This document shows, piece by piece, positions 25,546-34,228 of a DNA stretch of 64,000 nt. The stretch spans positions 1-64,000 of the forward strand of contig CAZEQJ010000014.1 of assembly GCA_964514385.1 (NCBI GenBank), given 5' to 3'. The notes below the pieces were generated by a model. It did not search any database, was not told the DNA's origin, and saw only the letters and a list, made by a program, of their open reading frames with translations. The translations under genes and the position numbers were made by a program. The stretch's first letter is position 1. Each line of letters starts with the position of its first letter. The DNA comes from CAZEQJ01 sp964514385. Its GTDB lineage: Bacteria > Bacteroidota > Bacteroidia > Cytophagales > Cyclobacteriaceae.

Positions 25546-26907
25546 ATGCTGACAATTGTTGTTGCCGGTGCTACAGGATTTATTGGTCAGTGGTTTCTCG
25601 AAACTTATCATACGAAATACAGGATCATTGCCCTTTCCCGGAAAACGGTGAAAAATGAGAAGCGGGAAAATATCGAGTGGCGCAAGGTTGATCTTTATTC
25701 CTACAGCAGTACTGCATCTGCTCTGAAGGGTGCCGACATCGCCTTTTATTTTATTCATAGCATGAATGCATCCACACGGCTCAATCAGACCCGTTTTGAA
25801 GATACTGACCTGTTGATCTCGGACAATTTTGCGCGCGCAGCGGCATCCAACCATCTCCGGCAGATTGTCTACCTCGGAGGCATACTCCCCAAGGAAAAGG
25901 AGCATAAAATATCACATCATCTGCAAAGCCGTCTGGAAGTTGAAGAAAACCTGGCAGCCTATCGTACTCCTCTTACCACCATACGCGCCGGCATCATTAT
26001 AGGGCCGGGAGGATCTTCATGGAAAATCATGAAAAACCTTGTGGAAAAGCTCCCTGTAATGATTACGCCGCGCTGGACTCGCTCGGAAACTCAACCTATT
26101 GCCGTTCGCGATATGCTGGATATTCTGGATGAAGTGGCCGATAATCAACGGCTGTTCCATAAAACGATCGAAGTTGGGTCCAGAGATATCCTGTCGTACC
26201 GCGAAATGCTCAGAAGGCTGGCATCGATCATGGGCAAAAAGAGATTACTTCTGAATGTGCCATTCTTCTCGATTGAATTGTCTAAGCGCTGGGTGAGCCT
26301 TTTTACCGAAAGTAAGGCTTATCTGGTTACGCCGCTGGTAGAAAGCCTTAAACACACCATGGTAGCCGATGACTCGGGTAAAAAATTGTTGCAGAAATCT
26401 CAATATGAGTCCTTTGACGATATGGTAATTTTTGCACTCGAGCAACAACCCCTGAAGCTGGAGCTGCAGCAGGTAAAGTTTCAAAATTCGGTTCGCAGCA
26501 TCCAGCGCATCCGAAACAGCTACCATTTTTCGATTGCTGAAGTCGCAAAAAAATATTTCAACTGGCTGCCAAAACTCAGCCTGAATATGATTCGCACAAA
26601 GGTAGAAGACCACCGTATAGAAATACGCCTGCTATTGCTTAAAAGACCATTGCTGGTATTCCACCATATGGTCAGCCGTGGTATGGGATTCCGGGAGATA
26701 TATTTTATCAAAGGAGGCATACTGGCCCGGCGGTTTGACTTTGGGTGGCTCGAATTTCGGAGTGTCAAGAATAACACCTATTTCCTCTCATCAATACACG
26801 AATATGTGCCGCGCCTACCATGGCTGTTGTACATCAGTACCCAGGCCATCATACATAAATGGGTCATGTGGCAGTTTGGAAAATATGTCAACCGAAAACA
26901 GATTTAA
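25546..26907 (+). CDS. NAD(P)H-binding NmrA/SDR-like protein with C-terminal extra domain
   Basis: 453 residues. N-terminal Rossmann motif VVAGATGFIGQWFLETYHTK and acidic strand (WRKVDLYSYS), then AFYFIHSMN and IVYLGGILP, typical of NmrA-type atypical SDR proteins. The catalytic Tyr-x-x-x-Lys of classical SDRs is not evident, so it may be a redox sensor or reductase. The C-terminal 150 residues form a second, aromatic-rich domain (LPKLSLNMIRTKV, MVSRGMGFREIYFIKGG), possibly DUF2867-like. It ends a three-gene unit. Confidence 0.8.
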   Translation: MLTIVVAGATGFIGQWFLETYHTKYRIIALSRKTVKNEKRENIEWRKVDLYSYSSTASALKGADIAFYFIHSMNASTRLNQTRFEDTDLLISDNFARAAASNHLRQIVYLGGILPKEKEHKISHHLQSRLEVEENLAAYRTPLTTIRAGIIIGPGGSSWKIMKNLVEKLPVMITPRWTRSETQPIAVRDMLDILDEVADNQRLFHKTIEVGSRDILSYREMLRRLASIMGKKRLLLNVPFFSIELSKRWVSLFTESKAYLVTPLVESLKHTMVADDSGKKLLQKSQYESFDDMVIFALEQQPLKLELQQVKFQNSVRSIQRIRNSYHFSIAEVAKKYFNWLPKLSLNMIRTKVEDHRIEIRLLLLKRPLLVFHHMVSRGMGFREIYFIKGGILARRFDFGWLEFRSVKNNTYFLSSIHEYVPRLPWLLYISTQAIIHKWVMWQFGKYVNRKQI

Positions 26908-26931
26908 CTATCTTTCGGAAAAGAATAGCGG

Positions 26932-27627
26932 ATGGCTGTATTATACCTGATCACTACTCCATTATCTCCATATTTACCTGCAGAGCATCTTCCTCCGGTG
27001 GCGCTATCTATTATACGGTCACACCGGATATTTCTCGCCGAAAATATTCGTACTGTCCGGCGTTTTATTGCCTCATTGAAGCTGGATATAGAAATCGATC
27101 AACTGGAGTTTATAGAGTTCAATAAAAAGACAAAGCCGCATGAACTTGACAAGCTGCTGGAACCTCTTCTATTCGGAAATGACATGTGCCTCGTATCTGA
27201 AGCAGGTGCCCCGGGCGTTGCAGACCCTGGTTCGCTGGCTGTCAGATGGTGTCATGAAAGTGGTATTCAGGTAAAGCCATTGCCGGGTCCCAGTTCGTTT
27301 GTTCTGGCCCTGATGGCCTCCGGTTTAACCGGGCAGCAATTCCGTTTTCACGGTTATCTGCCCATTCCGGCAGGTGACAGAGTGCATGCTTTGCGCAAGC
27401 TTGAGGCAGATGCGCGTAAGGGTGAAACACAGATATTTATGGAAACACCCTATCGGAATGATCAGATGTTAAAAACCATTACAGAAACCTGTGCCAAAAA
27501 TCTGATGCTGTGTATTGCTGTAAACCTTACCGGTGAGGACGAATCTATCCAGACCATGAGTGTAGGAGACTGGAAAAAAATGAAGGTGAGCTTCCATAAA
27601 AAGCCTGCTGTTTTTCTGTTAGGGTAA
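26932..27627 (+). CDS. RsmI-like tetrapyrrole-methylase-family SAM methyltransferase
   Basis: 231 residues. The start LYLITTPLSPYLPAEHLPP, the loop CLVSEAGAPGVADPGSLAVR and LPGPSSFVLALMASGL are the SAM-binding motifs of RsmI. RsmI methylates 16S rRNA C1402, but this protein lacks the C-terminal helix-turn-helix extension of the E. coli enzyme and diverges in the substrate loops. A paralogue role is possible. It follows the NmrA-like gene by 24 bases, probably in the same transcript, and precedes metK, which makes its cofactor. Confidence 0.8.
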   Translation: MAVLYLITTPLSPYLPAEHLPPVALSIIRSHRIFLAENIRTVRRFIASLKLDIEIDQLEFIEFNKKTKPHELDKLLEPLLFGNDMCLVSEAGAPGVADPGSLAVRWCHESGIQVKPLPGPSSFVLALMASGLTGQQFRFHGYLPIPAGDRVHALRKLEADARKGETQIFMETPYRNDQMLKTITETCAKNLMLCIAVNLTGEDESIQTMSVGDWKKMKVSFHKKPAVFLLG

Positions 27628-27665
27628 TTTATCGGCTATGTGGCTTAATTATTTGGAGGTTTTTC

Positions 27666-27673
27666 TAAATTTG
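27666..27673 (+). promoter_or_regulatory. -7 box of metK
   Basis: TAAATTTG matches the Bacteroidota -7 consensus and lies 23 bases upstream of the metK ATG (27697). No convincing -33 element was found. The 69-base space is too short for a SAM riboswitch. Confidence 0.4.
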
Positions 27674-27696
27674 CCATCCATTTACAAAAAATTGTT

Positions 27697-28947
27697 ATGC
27701 CATACTTGTTCACTTCTGAGTCCGTTTCCGAAGGACATCCCGATAAAATCGCTGACCAGATATCCGACGCCCTGCTTGATCATTTTCTTGCATTTGACCC
27801 CAATTCGAAGGTAGCATGTGAAACACTTGTTACTACCGGGTTGACGGTATTATCCGGCGAGGTAAAATCGGATGCCTATATTGATGTACAGGAGATCGCA
27901 AGGGAAGTGATCCGACGTATTGGTTATACTAAATCTGAATACCAATTTGAAGCTGACTCATGTGGTGTGATCTCTGCTATTCATGAGCAGTCACCGGACA
28001 TCAACCGGGGGGTGGACCGGGCATCGGAAGATGAGCAGGGTGCAGGTGATCAGGGCATGATGTTTGGCTATGCCACCAAAGAAACACAAAGCTATATGCC
28101 ACTGGCACTGGATCTGGCACATAACATCCTGCAGGAGCTGGCGGCATTACGAAGAGAAAATAAAGAAATTACCTATCTGCGCCCTGATGCCAAGGCACAG
28201 GTGACGATCGAATATGATGATAATAACAACCCTATCCGCATCGATACGATCGTAGTGTCTACACAGCATGATGACTTTGACTCTGAAGATAACATGCTAA
28301 AAAAGATCAGCGAGGATATCAAAAGCATTCTTATACCCAGGGTAAAAGCCAGACGAAAGCCGGAAATACAAAAGCTTTTTAACGATCAGATCAAATACTT
28401 TATTAACCCGACAGGGAAGTTTGTGATCGGTGGCCCACATGGTGATACCGGCCTTACCGGCAGAAAAATCATCGTTGATACTTACGGAGGAAAAGGAGCA
28501 CATGGTGGTGGCGCCTTCTCCGGTAAAGACCCTTCCAAGGTAGACCGCTCTGCCGCCTACGCCACACGTCATATCGCTAAAAACATGGTAGCTGCCGGTG
28601 TTGCCGACGAGATGCTGGTACAGGTTTCCTATGCCATAGGCGTGGCTGCGCCAATGGGGATCTATGTTAACACCTACGGTTCGGCTAATGTGAACATGTC
28701 AGACGGAGAGATCGCCCGCAAAATAGAAGAGATATTTGACATGCGTCCGGCTGCCATCACCCGAAGGCTTAAGCTCAAAAATCCAATCTACTCTGATACA
28801 GCTGCGTACGGCCATATGGGCCGTGAGCCGGAAGTGAAAAAGCTCTCATTCAAGACAGCAGGAAAGGAAATCACACGTGAGGTTGAAACCTTCACCTGGG
28901 AAAAACTCGACTATGTCGACGAAATAAAAAAGGTATTTAATCTTTAG
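27697..28947 (+). CDS. metK: S-adenosylmethionine synthetase
   Basis: 416 residues, a usual length. The start is [20 protein letters not shown]. Central features are [10 protein letters not shown], the ATP/phosphate loop [20 protein letters not shown] and the catalytic region [20 protein letters not shown]. It makes SAM from methionine and ATP, the methyl donor for enzymes such as the RsmI-like one beside it. It ends with a 4-base stop overlap (TTAG) on the convergent TerB-like gene. Confidence 0.97.
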   Translation: MPYLFTSESVSEGHPDKIADQISDALLDHFLAFDPNSKVACETLVTTGLTVLSGEVKSDAYIDVQEIAREVIRRIGYTKSEYQFEADSCGVISAIHEQSPDINRGVDRASEDEQGAGDQGMMFGYATKETQSYMPLALDLAHNILQELAALRRENKEITYLRPDAKAQVTIEYDDNNNPIRIDTIVVSTQHDDFDSEDNMLKKISEDIKSILIPRVKARRKPEIQKLFNDQIKYFINPTGKFVIGGPHGDTGLTGRKIIVDTYGGKGAHGGGAFSGKDPSKVDRSAAYATRHIAKNMVAAGVADEMLVQVSYAIGVAAPMGIYVNTYGSANVNMSDGEIARKIEEIFDMRPAAITRRLKLKNPIYSDTAAYGHMGREPEVKKLSFKTAGKEITREVETFTWEKLDYVDEIKKVFNL

Positions 28948-29420
28948 GAAGTCAGCTCGCTGTCATCAAAGCTGGTATCTTCGATACCAAGATAGGATGC
29001 CAGTTCACTGATGGTTTCAGCCTCTGATTTGCTCACGCCATCAGATGCATGCGCAAACAGGTGCATCACCTCCACGATGAACTCCTTTGAGTTGGGGTTA
29101 TACTCAAAATATTCCCTTAGGGCGTCCAGGAATTTTATTCTCCACGTATCCATGTTGTGAATAAGGTACCTAAATTCACCTTTATATATCAGGGTGAGAT
29201 TTTCTTCCTTATCCATGCCCAGATTGTCACTGGCAAATTCTTTTCCTAGTATTTTGGAAAGTCCTTTCATTACCTGCCATTCATCCCTGTCGATCAGCCC
29301 GTCACTCATCACTACCAGTAGTGCGGGAAAGGCATGAAGTAAAAATATAAACTGTTCTTCCGATATTTCCAGGTTGCGGTGCCTGGCATAGGTCACATGT
29401 AGTCGGGTTATATCTTTCAT
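28944..29420 (-). CDS. TerB-like protein, second of a tandem pair
   Basis: 158 residues, helical throughout. It has the TerB-type pattern: a metal/acidic helix pair around [17 protein letters not shown], and [20 protein letters not shown] near the C-terminus. Family members bind divalent metals and are linked with stress or membrane-damage response, but roles are poorly defined. It overlaps the preceding paralogue by 4 bases and shares the overall layout. It converges on metK. Confidence 0.7.
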   Translation of the reverse strand: MKDITRLHVTYARHRNLEISEEQFIFLLHAFPALLVVMSDGLIDRDEWQVMKGLSKILGKEFASDNLGMDKEENLTLIYKGEFRYLIHNMDTWRIKFLDALREYFEYNPNSKEFIVEVMHLFAHASDGVSKSEAETISELASYLGIEDTSFDDSELTS

Positions 29421-29902
29421 CTTAATTCATATTGATTGACAATATCGTAAATTTTTTCTTTTTCAAGTCTTGTAGCACCACCTGATGCTTCGGTTATTAA
29501 ATATAACGTATCCATTATGGAGGCTTTTACCTCCGGTTTATTTTTTGAATGAAGCCGTAATGTATAGGTAAATGGCTTTTTCCAATCCGCCATATGTTCA
29601 ATCATAAAGGTGATCTCATTGAGGTATAAATAATGCAGGTCTTTTTGAAGCTCAGGGTCCTGTGTTTCGGATTCTGCCATAAATGATGCCAACTGCCTGA
29701 AAAACTTCCACTCGTCATCATCGATTACCTCATCGCTCATGATTACCTGAATGGCAGGAAAAAAAATCAACAGCACTTCAAACTGGTAAAACTGAAGCGA
29801 TGTGTCGTGTGAATTTCCATATTGCTCATACAACGCTCTTACCGGATCTGTCTTCATAATATCTGTATTCCAAAATAGCCACTTTTTCATATTTTTATTC
29901 AT
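29417..29902 (-). CDS. TerB-like protein, first of a tandem pair
   Basis: 161 residues, paralogous to the gene at 28944-29420. It has VIMSDEVIDDDEWKFFRQLA and a C-terminal helix (YLITEASGGATRLEKEKIYD) in the same positions. Both copies keep the acidic Asp-Asp-Glu-Trp block. Tandem duplication followed by divergence is the likely origin. It starts 44 bases from the divergent crtD gene. Confidence 0.7.
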   Translation of the reverse strand: MNKNMKKWLFWNTDIMKTDPVRALYEQYGNSHDTSLQFYQFEVLLIFFPAIQVIMSDEVIDDDEWKFFRQLASFMAESETQDPELQKDLHYLYLNEITFMIEHMADWKKPFTYTLRLHSKNKPEVKASIMDTLYLITEASGGATRLEKEKIYDIVNQYELR

Positions 29903-29946
29903 TAAATCGACGAAACAATTTCATTGATCCTTACCTTTCTTCTGTA

Positions 29947-31407
29947 ATGAATAAAGATCATGCCATTATCATAGGAGCCGGAATGGGCGGTCTTGCTTCT
30001 GCCATACGCCTCGCGTCAAAAGGGTACCGCGTAGACGTCTATGAAAGCAATGCCTATCCGGGAGGGAAACTTACCCAGATCAGACTGGGCGGTTTTCGTT
30101 TTGATGCAGGTCCATCACTGTTTACAATGCCCCAACTGGTTGCCGAATTACTGGAAAAAGCACCTGAAAGGCCGGAATTCGATTACATCCGCCTCAAAAC
30201 AAATTGTCATTATTTTTATGAGGACGGCACTACGCTGATTGGTCATGCTGACAAGGAAGAGTTTATTAAGGAAGCCGTTACCAAAACGGGAGCAGATGCC
30301 AATAAGCTACGACAGGCCTTTGCTTCCAGTGCAACCATGTACGAATATCTGGGCGAGATGTTTATGTTCAAGACGCTGCGCTCCATCAAAACGTGGACTG
30401 ACGGCGATGCATTGAAGGCATATATGCGGTTACCATCATTCAAACTATTTTCTACCATGCATGAGGTGAACCGGCATCAGTCAGGAAATGATAAGATAAC
30501 ACAACTCTTTAACCGGTTTGCCACATACAATGGATCTGACCCTTATCAGGCTCCGGCTACACTAAACATCATCCGGGAGCTGGAATTCAGTCAGGGAGCT
30601 TTCTTCCCGAAGGGAGGTATGCACTGCATTACTGAATCTTTGTATGAAGCTGCGCGAAATTCAGGGGTCAATTTTCATTTCAACAGCCCGGTCAGTAAAA
30701 TTCACTATAATCACGACCGGGTCACCGGTATTACAGTAGGGGATAACTATCTGGAGGCTGATCTTATTGTATCCAATTCGGATATGACCAGTACCTACCA
30801 TCAGTTATTGTCTGGCATCAGGGCTCCCAAAAAACTGGTGTCGCAGGAGAAGTCGAGTTCGGCCTTGATATTTTACTGGGGCATCAGCAGGCAGTTCTCC
30901 CAACTTGATCTTCATAACATACTTTTTTCTGCAGACTATAAAAAGGAGTTTGATCACATCTTCGGGAAGAGGACAATCTGTGATGATCCGACAGTATATA
31001 TCAACATCACCTCCAAATATCATGCTCAGGATGCTCCGGAAGGCTGTGAAAACTGGTTTGTCATGATCAATGTGCCGAGCAATCACAAACAGGACTGGGA
31101 TGCACTAATCGTGGAGGCAAGAAAAAATATCATTAAAAAAATCAATCGCATGCTGGATACGGACATTGAGCCGTTAATTATGGAGGAGGATTACCTGGAT
31201 CCTCGTCGCATTGAAAGCCGCACCAGTTCATGGCAGGGCGCCTTATATGGCAACAGTTCAAATAACCGGTATGCTGCATTTCTACGGCATCCAAATCAGA
31301 GTCCGCATTTCAAAAACCTCTATTTCGCTGGTGGAAGCGTACATCCCGGAGGTGGAATACCATTGGCGTTAAGCTCTGCAAAAATCATCGATCAGTACAT
31401 TAGTTGA
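29947..31407 (+). CDS. crtD: Carotenoid desaturase of the CrtD type
   Basis: 486 residues. An N-terminal FAD-binding motif (AIIIGAGMGGLASAIRLASK), RFDAGPSLFTMP and a C-terminal FAD motif LYFAGGSVHPGGGIPLALSS mark a phytoene-desaturase-family flavoprotein. The PGGKLTQIRLGG region and length match Bacteroidota 1-hydroxycarotenoid 3,4-desaturases (CrtD), which act late in saproxanthin- or myxol-like pigment synthesis. No other carotenoid gene is nearby, so assignment to CrtD rather than CrtI rests on the sequence pattern. It overlaps the convergent mltF end by 8 bases. Confidence 0.82.
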   Translation: MNKDHAIIIGAGMGGLASAIRLASKGYRVDVYESNAYPGGKLTQIRLGGFRFDAGPSLFTMPQLVAELLEKAPERPEFDYIRLKTNCHYFYEDGTTLIGHADKEEFIKEAVTKTGADANKLRQAFASSATMYEYLGEMFMFKTLRSIKTWTDGDALKAYMRLPSFKLFSTMHEVNRHQSGNDKITQLFNRFATYNGSDPYQAPATLNIIRELEFSQGAFFPKGGMHCITESLYEAARNSGVNFHFNSPVSKIHYNHDRVTGITVGDNYLEADLIVSNSDMTSTYHQLLSGIRAPKKLVSQEKSSSALIFYWGISRQFSQLDLHNILFSADYKKEFDHIFGKRTICDDPTVYINITSKYHAQDAPEGCENWFVMINVPSNHKQDWDALIVEARKNIIKKINRMLDTDIEPLIMEEDYLDPRRIESRTSSWQGALYGNSSNNRYAAFLRHPNQSPHFKNLYFAGGSVHPGGGIPLALSSAKIIDQYIS

Positions 31408-32878
31408 TGGAAGCTACCTGCTCGGATGGCTGTCCCGGCAGCAGCAGCTCGTACTGTTCGTAACGAAACAGAATATCCCTGACGTAATTTACCGGTTCTG
31501 TGCCGCGGCAATAGCCGGCCTGTACCACCGGGTCATTAAAATATTTTGCATTCGACTTTAGCTTGAGATATTTCGCAACGTTCCCGTCCCAGACATTTGG
31601 ATCCGCGCCATATTTTTTTGCAAGGCGGCGTGCATCTTCCACGTGGAGGTGACCTACATTGTAACTACCGAGAATAAACTTGATCCTGTCATCTTCTTCC
31701 AGGTCGACACCAGACCAGTAATTGGTAAGCCATTGCAGATGTCGAATTCCACCGCGGATATTTTCTTCAGGGTTATAAAGATTATATACATCATATTGTC
31801 TGGCCGTGTTTTCGACAAGTTGCATCAGGCCCTTGGCTCCCATACGCGATTCGGCTGTAGGGTCAAACCGGCTTTCCTGATACACCATAGATGCCAGCAG
31901 GCGCCAGTCCCAGTTGAGCGTATCAGCATATGCTTTTAGCAGGTCGTCATACTCAGAAATCTGATTTCCTCTGATCGTACTGTATTCGCTTTTGAAGCGC
32001 GTTTTGGTATACTGCCCTTTGAAATATTTATCATAAAGTACGTAGTAATCAGCTTCTGACTGCATGTCCTGGATCCATTTGTCAAGCTTTTGCTTGAGCT
32101 GGGGTGCATTTTTCCGAATGCCCCAGGCCACCTGCTGATCCAGGCTGAGAGGTGTTTTTACATCAAGTATGGGGAAATACCCGGCGTTAAGGCTGGCCAC
32201 ATCATCATCAGCGACGGTATAATCTATTTCTCCTTCTGCTACCATCCGGATCAGCCTTTCCGTATCATATTCCGAAGATTCTTCAATGATCACAATATCA
32301 CCTCCGATTTCATCAGACAGGTTACCCAGCCGTTCAGAAAAGGACGAGCTTTTCCGCACATGGACCTTTTTACCTATGAGTTCTATTGGGTCGCGAATAA
32401 GCTCCTGTTCTATCTCATGTAGTTTCATATCGCGCCAGTTTCTGGGTTTACGTTGTACCAGTACCTGGCGTACACGATGATGCGGTGCACTGAAGGCCAT
32501 AAAATCCGTCCTGTTTTTGGTGACGGTCAGATTATGTGCAATAATATCACCCTCTCCTTTATTCAGTAGTTCAAACGCTTCACCCAGATCAGTAACAATC
32601 TTAATTTCAAGCCTGAGGTCCATAGCATTCGCAAAACGTTTAAGCAGGTCATATTCATATCCCATCGGCTGACCTTTATAAATAAAATAAGAGGTGGAGC
32701 TATTATCAACTATGGCAATAATACTGCCCCTTTCCTTGATTTTATTAAAATCGTACTGCACCGGATCCACTATTTGTGGTCCATTACCCATCTGTCGACT
32801 TTTATTATCAAGTCTTTGATTGGTGCATCCCAAAAGGACAATAAGGAATATGAATATGAATCTAAGGTTCATAAACAT
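31400..32878 (-). CDS. mltF: Membrane-bound lytic murein transglycosylase F
   Basis: 492 residues. A signal peptide with lipobox LLGC gives lipid-modified Cys18. Residues about 45-290 form a periplasmic solute-binding domain of the amino-acid type (SBP_bac_3: GYEYDLLKRFANAMDLRLEI). A lysozyme-like SLT domain (about 310-440) has catalytic Glu in YQESRFDP and MGAKGLMQLVENTARQY. It cleaves peptidoglycan at 1,6-anhydromuropeptide sites. Two-domain layout and length match MltF. Confidence 0.92.
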   Translation of the reverse strand: MFMNLRFIFIFLIVLLGCTNQRLDNKSRQMGNGPQIVDPVQYDFNKIKERGSIIAIVDNSSTSYFIYKGQPMGYEYDLLKRFANAMDLRLEIKIVTDLGEAFELLNKGEGDIIAHNLTVTKNRTDFMAFSAPHHRVRQVLVQRKPRNWRDMKLHEIEQELIRDPIELIGKKVHVRKSSSFSERLGNLSDEIGGDIVIIEESSEYDTERLIRMVAEGEIDYTVADDDVASLNAGYFPILDVKTPLSLDQQVAWGIRKNAPQLKQKLDKWIQDMQSEADYYVLYDKYFKGQYTKTRFKSEYSTIRGNQISEYDDLLKAYADTLNWDWRLLASMVYQESRFDPTAESRMGAKGLMQLVENTARQYDVYNLYNPEENIRGGIRHLQWLTNYWSGVDLEEDDRIKFILGSYNVGHLHVEDARRLAKKYGADPNVWDGNVAKYLKLKSNAKYFNDPVVQAGYCRGTEPVNYVRDILFRYEQYELLLPGQPSEQVASIN

Positions 32879-32922
32879 GTAACATTATATTAAAATATAC
32901 GGGTTTTTCCTAATAAAGTAGG

Positions 32923-34227
32923 TTAATTGAAGGTATCGGCTACCGTGCCGGACAGTCTTGTGAGTTCAATTTCAGCACGTTTAGCCTGAATGATGGCTTC
33001 CAGCCTTCGGTTTTCAGCTTGTAAAAGCTGGAGTTGCGCTTCACGCAATTCAAGAGCGGAGATGGTTCCAAGTTCATAACTTTCTAATGCAATAGCTGCA
33101 TTTTCCTGTGCAATAACGATATTGTCGGACTCAAGTTGCATAAGCTCCAAAAAGATAACATAGGAGGTATACGTTTGCCGTATATCACTGATAAGGCTTT
33201 CCTCTGTGAGTTTTTTCTGAACCTGGAGCTGCTCTGCGATGATCTCTGCGTTTGTAATACGCCTTTGGGTGCTCATTTGATTGAAAATAGGTACCGAAAC
33301 GGTGAGGCCGTACCCTACTCCGCTACGCTGCGTGGCCCTGAGAAAACCTGCTGACTGGTTCCTCGAAAATTCATAGGATCCCCTCACGGTAACATCGGGC
33401 AAAAAGTCAGCCCGGATGATCTTTTTCTGGAGGCGTTGTGCTTCTACTTCTACCATTGCCTGACGTACCATGGGGTTTTGCCGGGTAGCCATCTGCTCGA
33501 GTGCTTCCAGTGACAGCATATCGACAAGGCCAAGTGAATCTCCCGGAACATATGTCTCCGTTGCTACCCCAAAAGCAAGAAAATTAAAATTTATAAGGTT
33601 TTGTTCATAGATCACGCGGGCATTCAGGAGTTGTGATTTATCGGCATTGTAATCCACCTGGGCTGCCAGATACTCTTGTCTGGACATAGACCCTACCTCA
33701 TATTGTGTGCGGGCCAGGTCCAGGCGGCGCAGTGAAAATTCAAGATTTTGCTGTAGTACCTGAAGTTGTTTTTGCTGAAAAACTATATCATAATAATTGG
33801 TGAGAATATCGGCAGTAACATTTTGTACCACCTGCATGGCCATTACGCGAGTCCGTTCCTGCGTTGCATTTAGCAGGTCTACAGTAGCGATGCGCGCCAA
33901 TCCGTCAAAAACCAGCCAGTCGGCGTCCAGACTGGCACCAAGGTTGGAGTTGAAGGCATTACGGTTGTTAATCACGGTATCGGCCAGCGTTTGCTGGAAG
34001 TTACCAACGCTGGCGTTTTGGTTAAGGCTTGCATTCAAGGATGGAAAAAAAGAATAGATTGCGTAGTCCAGGTCGTTAGCTGCCAGCCCCAGGTCATACT
34101 CGGTAAGCATGATGTTATAGTTTCGTTCTACAGCACTCAGAAGCGCCTCTTCGGCAGATACCGTATCCTGTTGTGCCTTACCCTGCAATGAAAATAATAC
34201 CAGGATTATCGATGATATATACTTCAT
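32923..34227 (-). CDS. TolC-family outer-membrane efflux protein
   Basis: 434 residues from the ATG at 34227, giving a clean signal peptide (MKYISSIILVLFSLQGKAQ); the longer start at 34245 would overlap the pump gene. Repeated heptad helices and two related halves (e.g. RRLDLARTQYEVGSMSRQEY and ALESYELGTISALELREAQ) are the TolC/OEP signature. The trimer forms an outer-membrane channel and periplasmic tunnel. It is the third gene of the RND operon, one base after the pump stop. Confidence 0.92.
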   Translation of the reverse strand: MKYISSIILVLFSLQGKAQQDTVSAEEALLSAVERNYNIMLTEYDLGLAANDLDYAIYSFFPSLNASLNQNASVGNFQQTLADTVINNRNAFNSNLGASLDADWLVFDGLARIATVDLLNATQERTRVMAMQVVQNVTADILTNYYDIVFQQKQLQVLQQNLEFSLRRLDLARTQYEVGSMSRQEYLAAQVDYNADKSQLLNARVIYEQNLINFNFLAFGVATETYVPGDSLGLVDMLSLEALEQMATRQNPMVRQAMVEVEAQRLQKKIIRADFLPDVTVRGSYEFSRNQSAGFLRATQRSGVGYGLTVSVPIFNQMSTQRRITNAEIIAEQLQVQKKLTEESLISDIRQTYTSYVIFLELMQLESDNIVIAQENAAIALESYELGTISALELREAQLQLLQAENRRLEAIIQAKRAEIELTRLSGTVADTFN

Positions 34228-34228
34228 A

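Noticed and set aside
27628..27696. SAM riboswitch upstream of metK
   Set aside because: Only 69 bases between genes and no paired stems of a known SAM class.
31637..31647. TTCCACGTGGA, a parS-like core inside mltF
   Set aside because: It lacks the outer TGTT/AACA positions of the consensus (four mismatches of 16) and lies within coding sequence.
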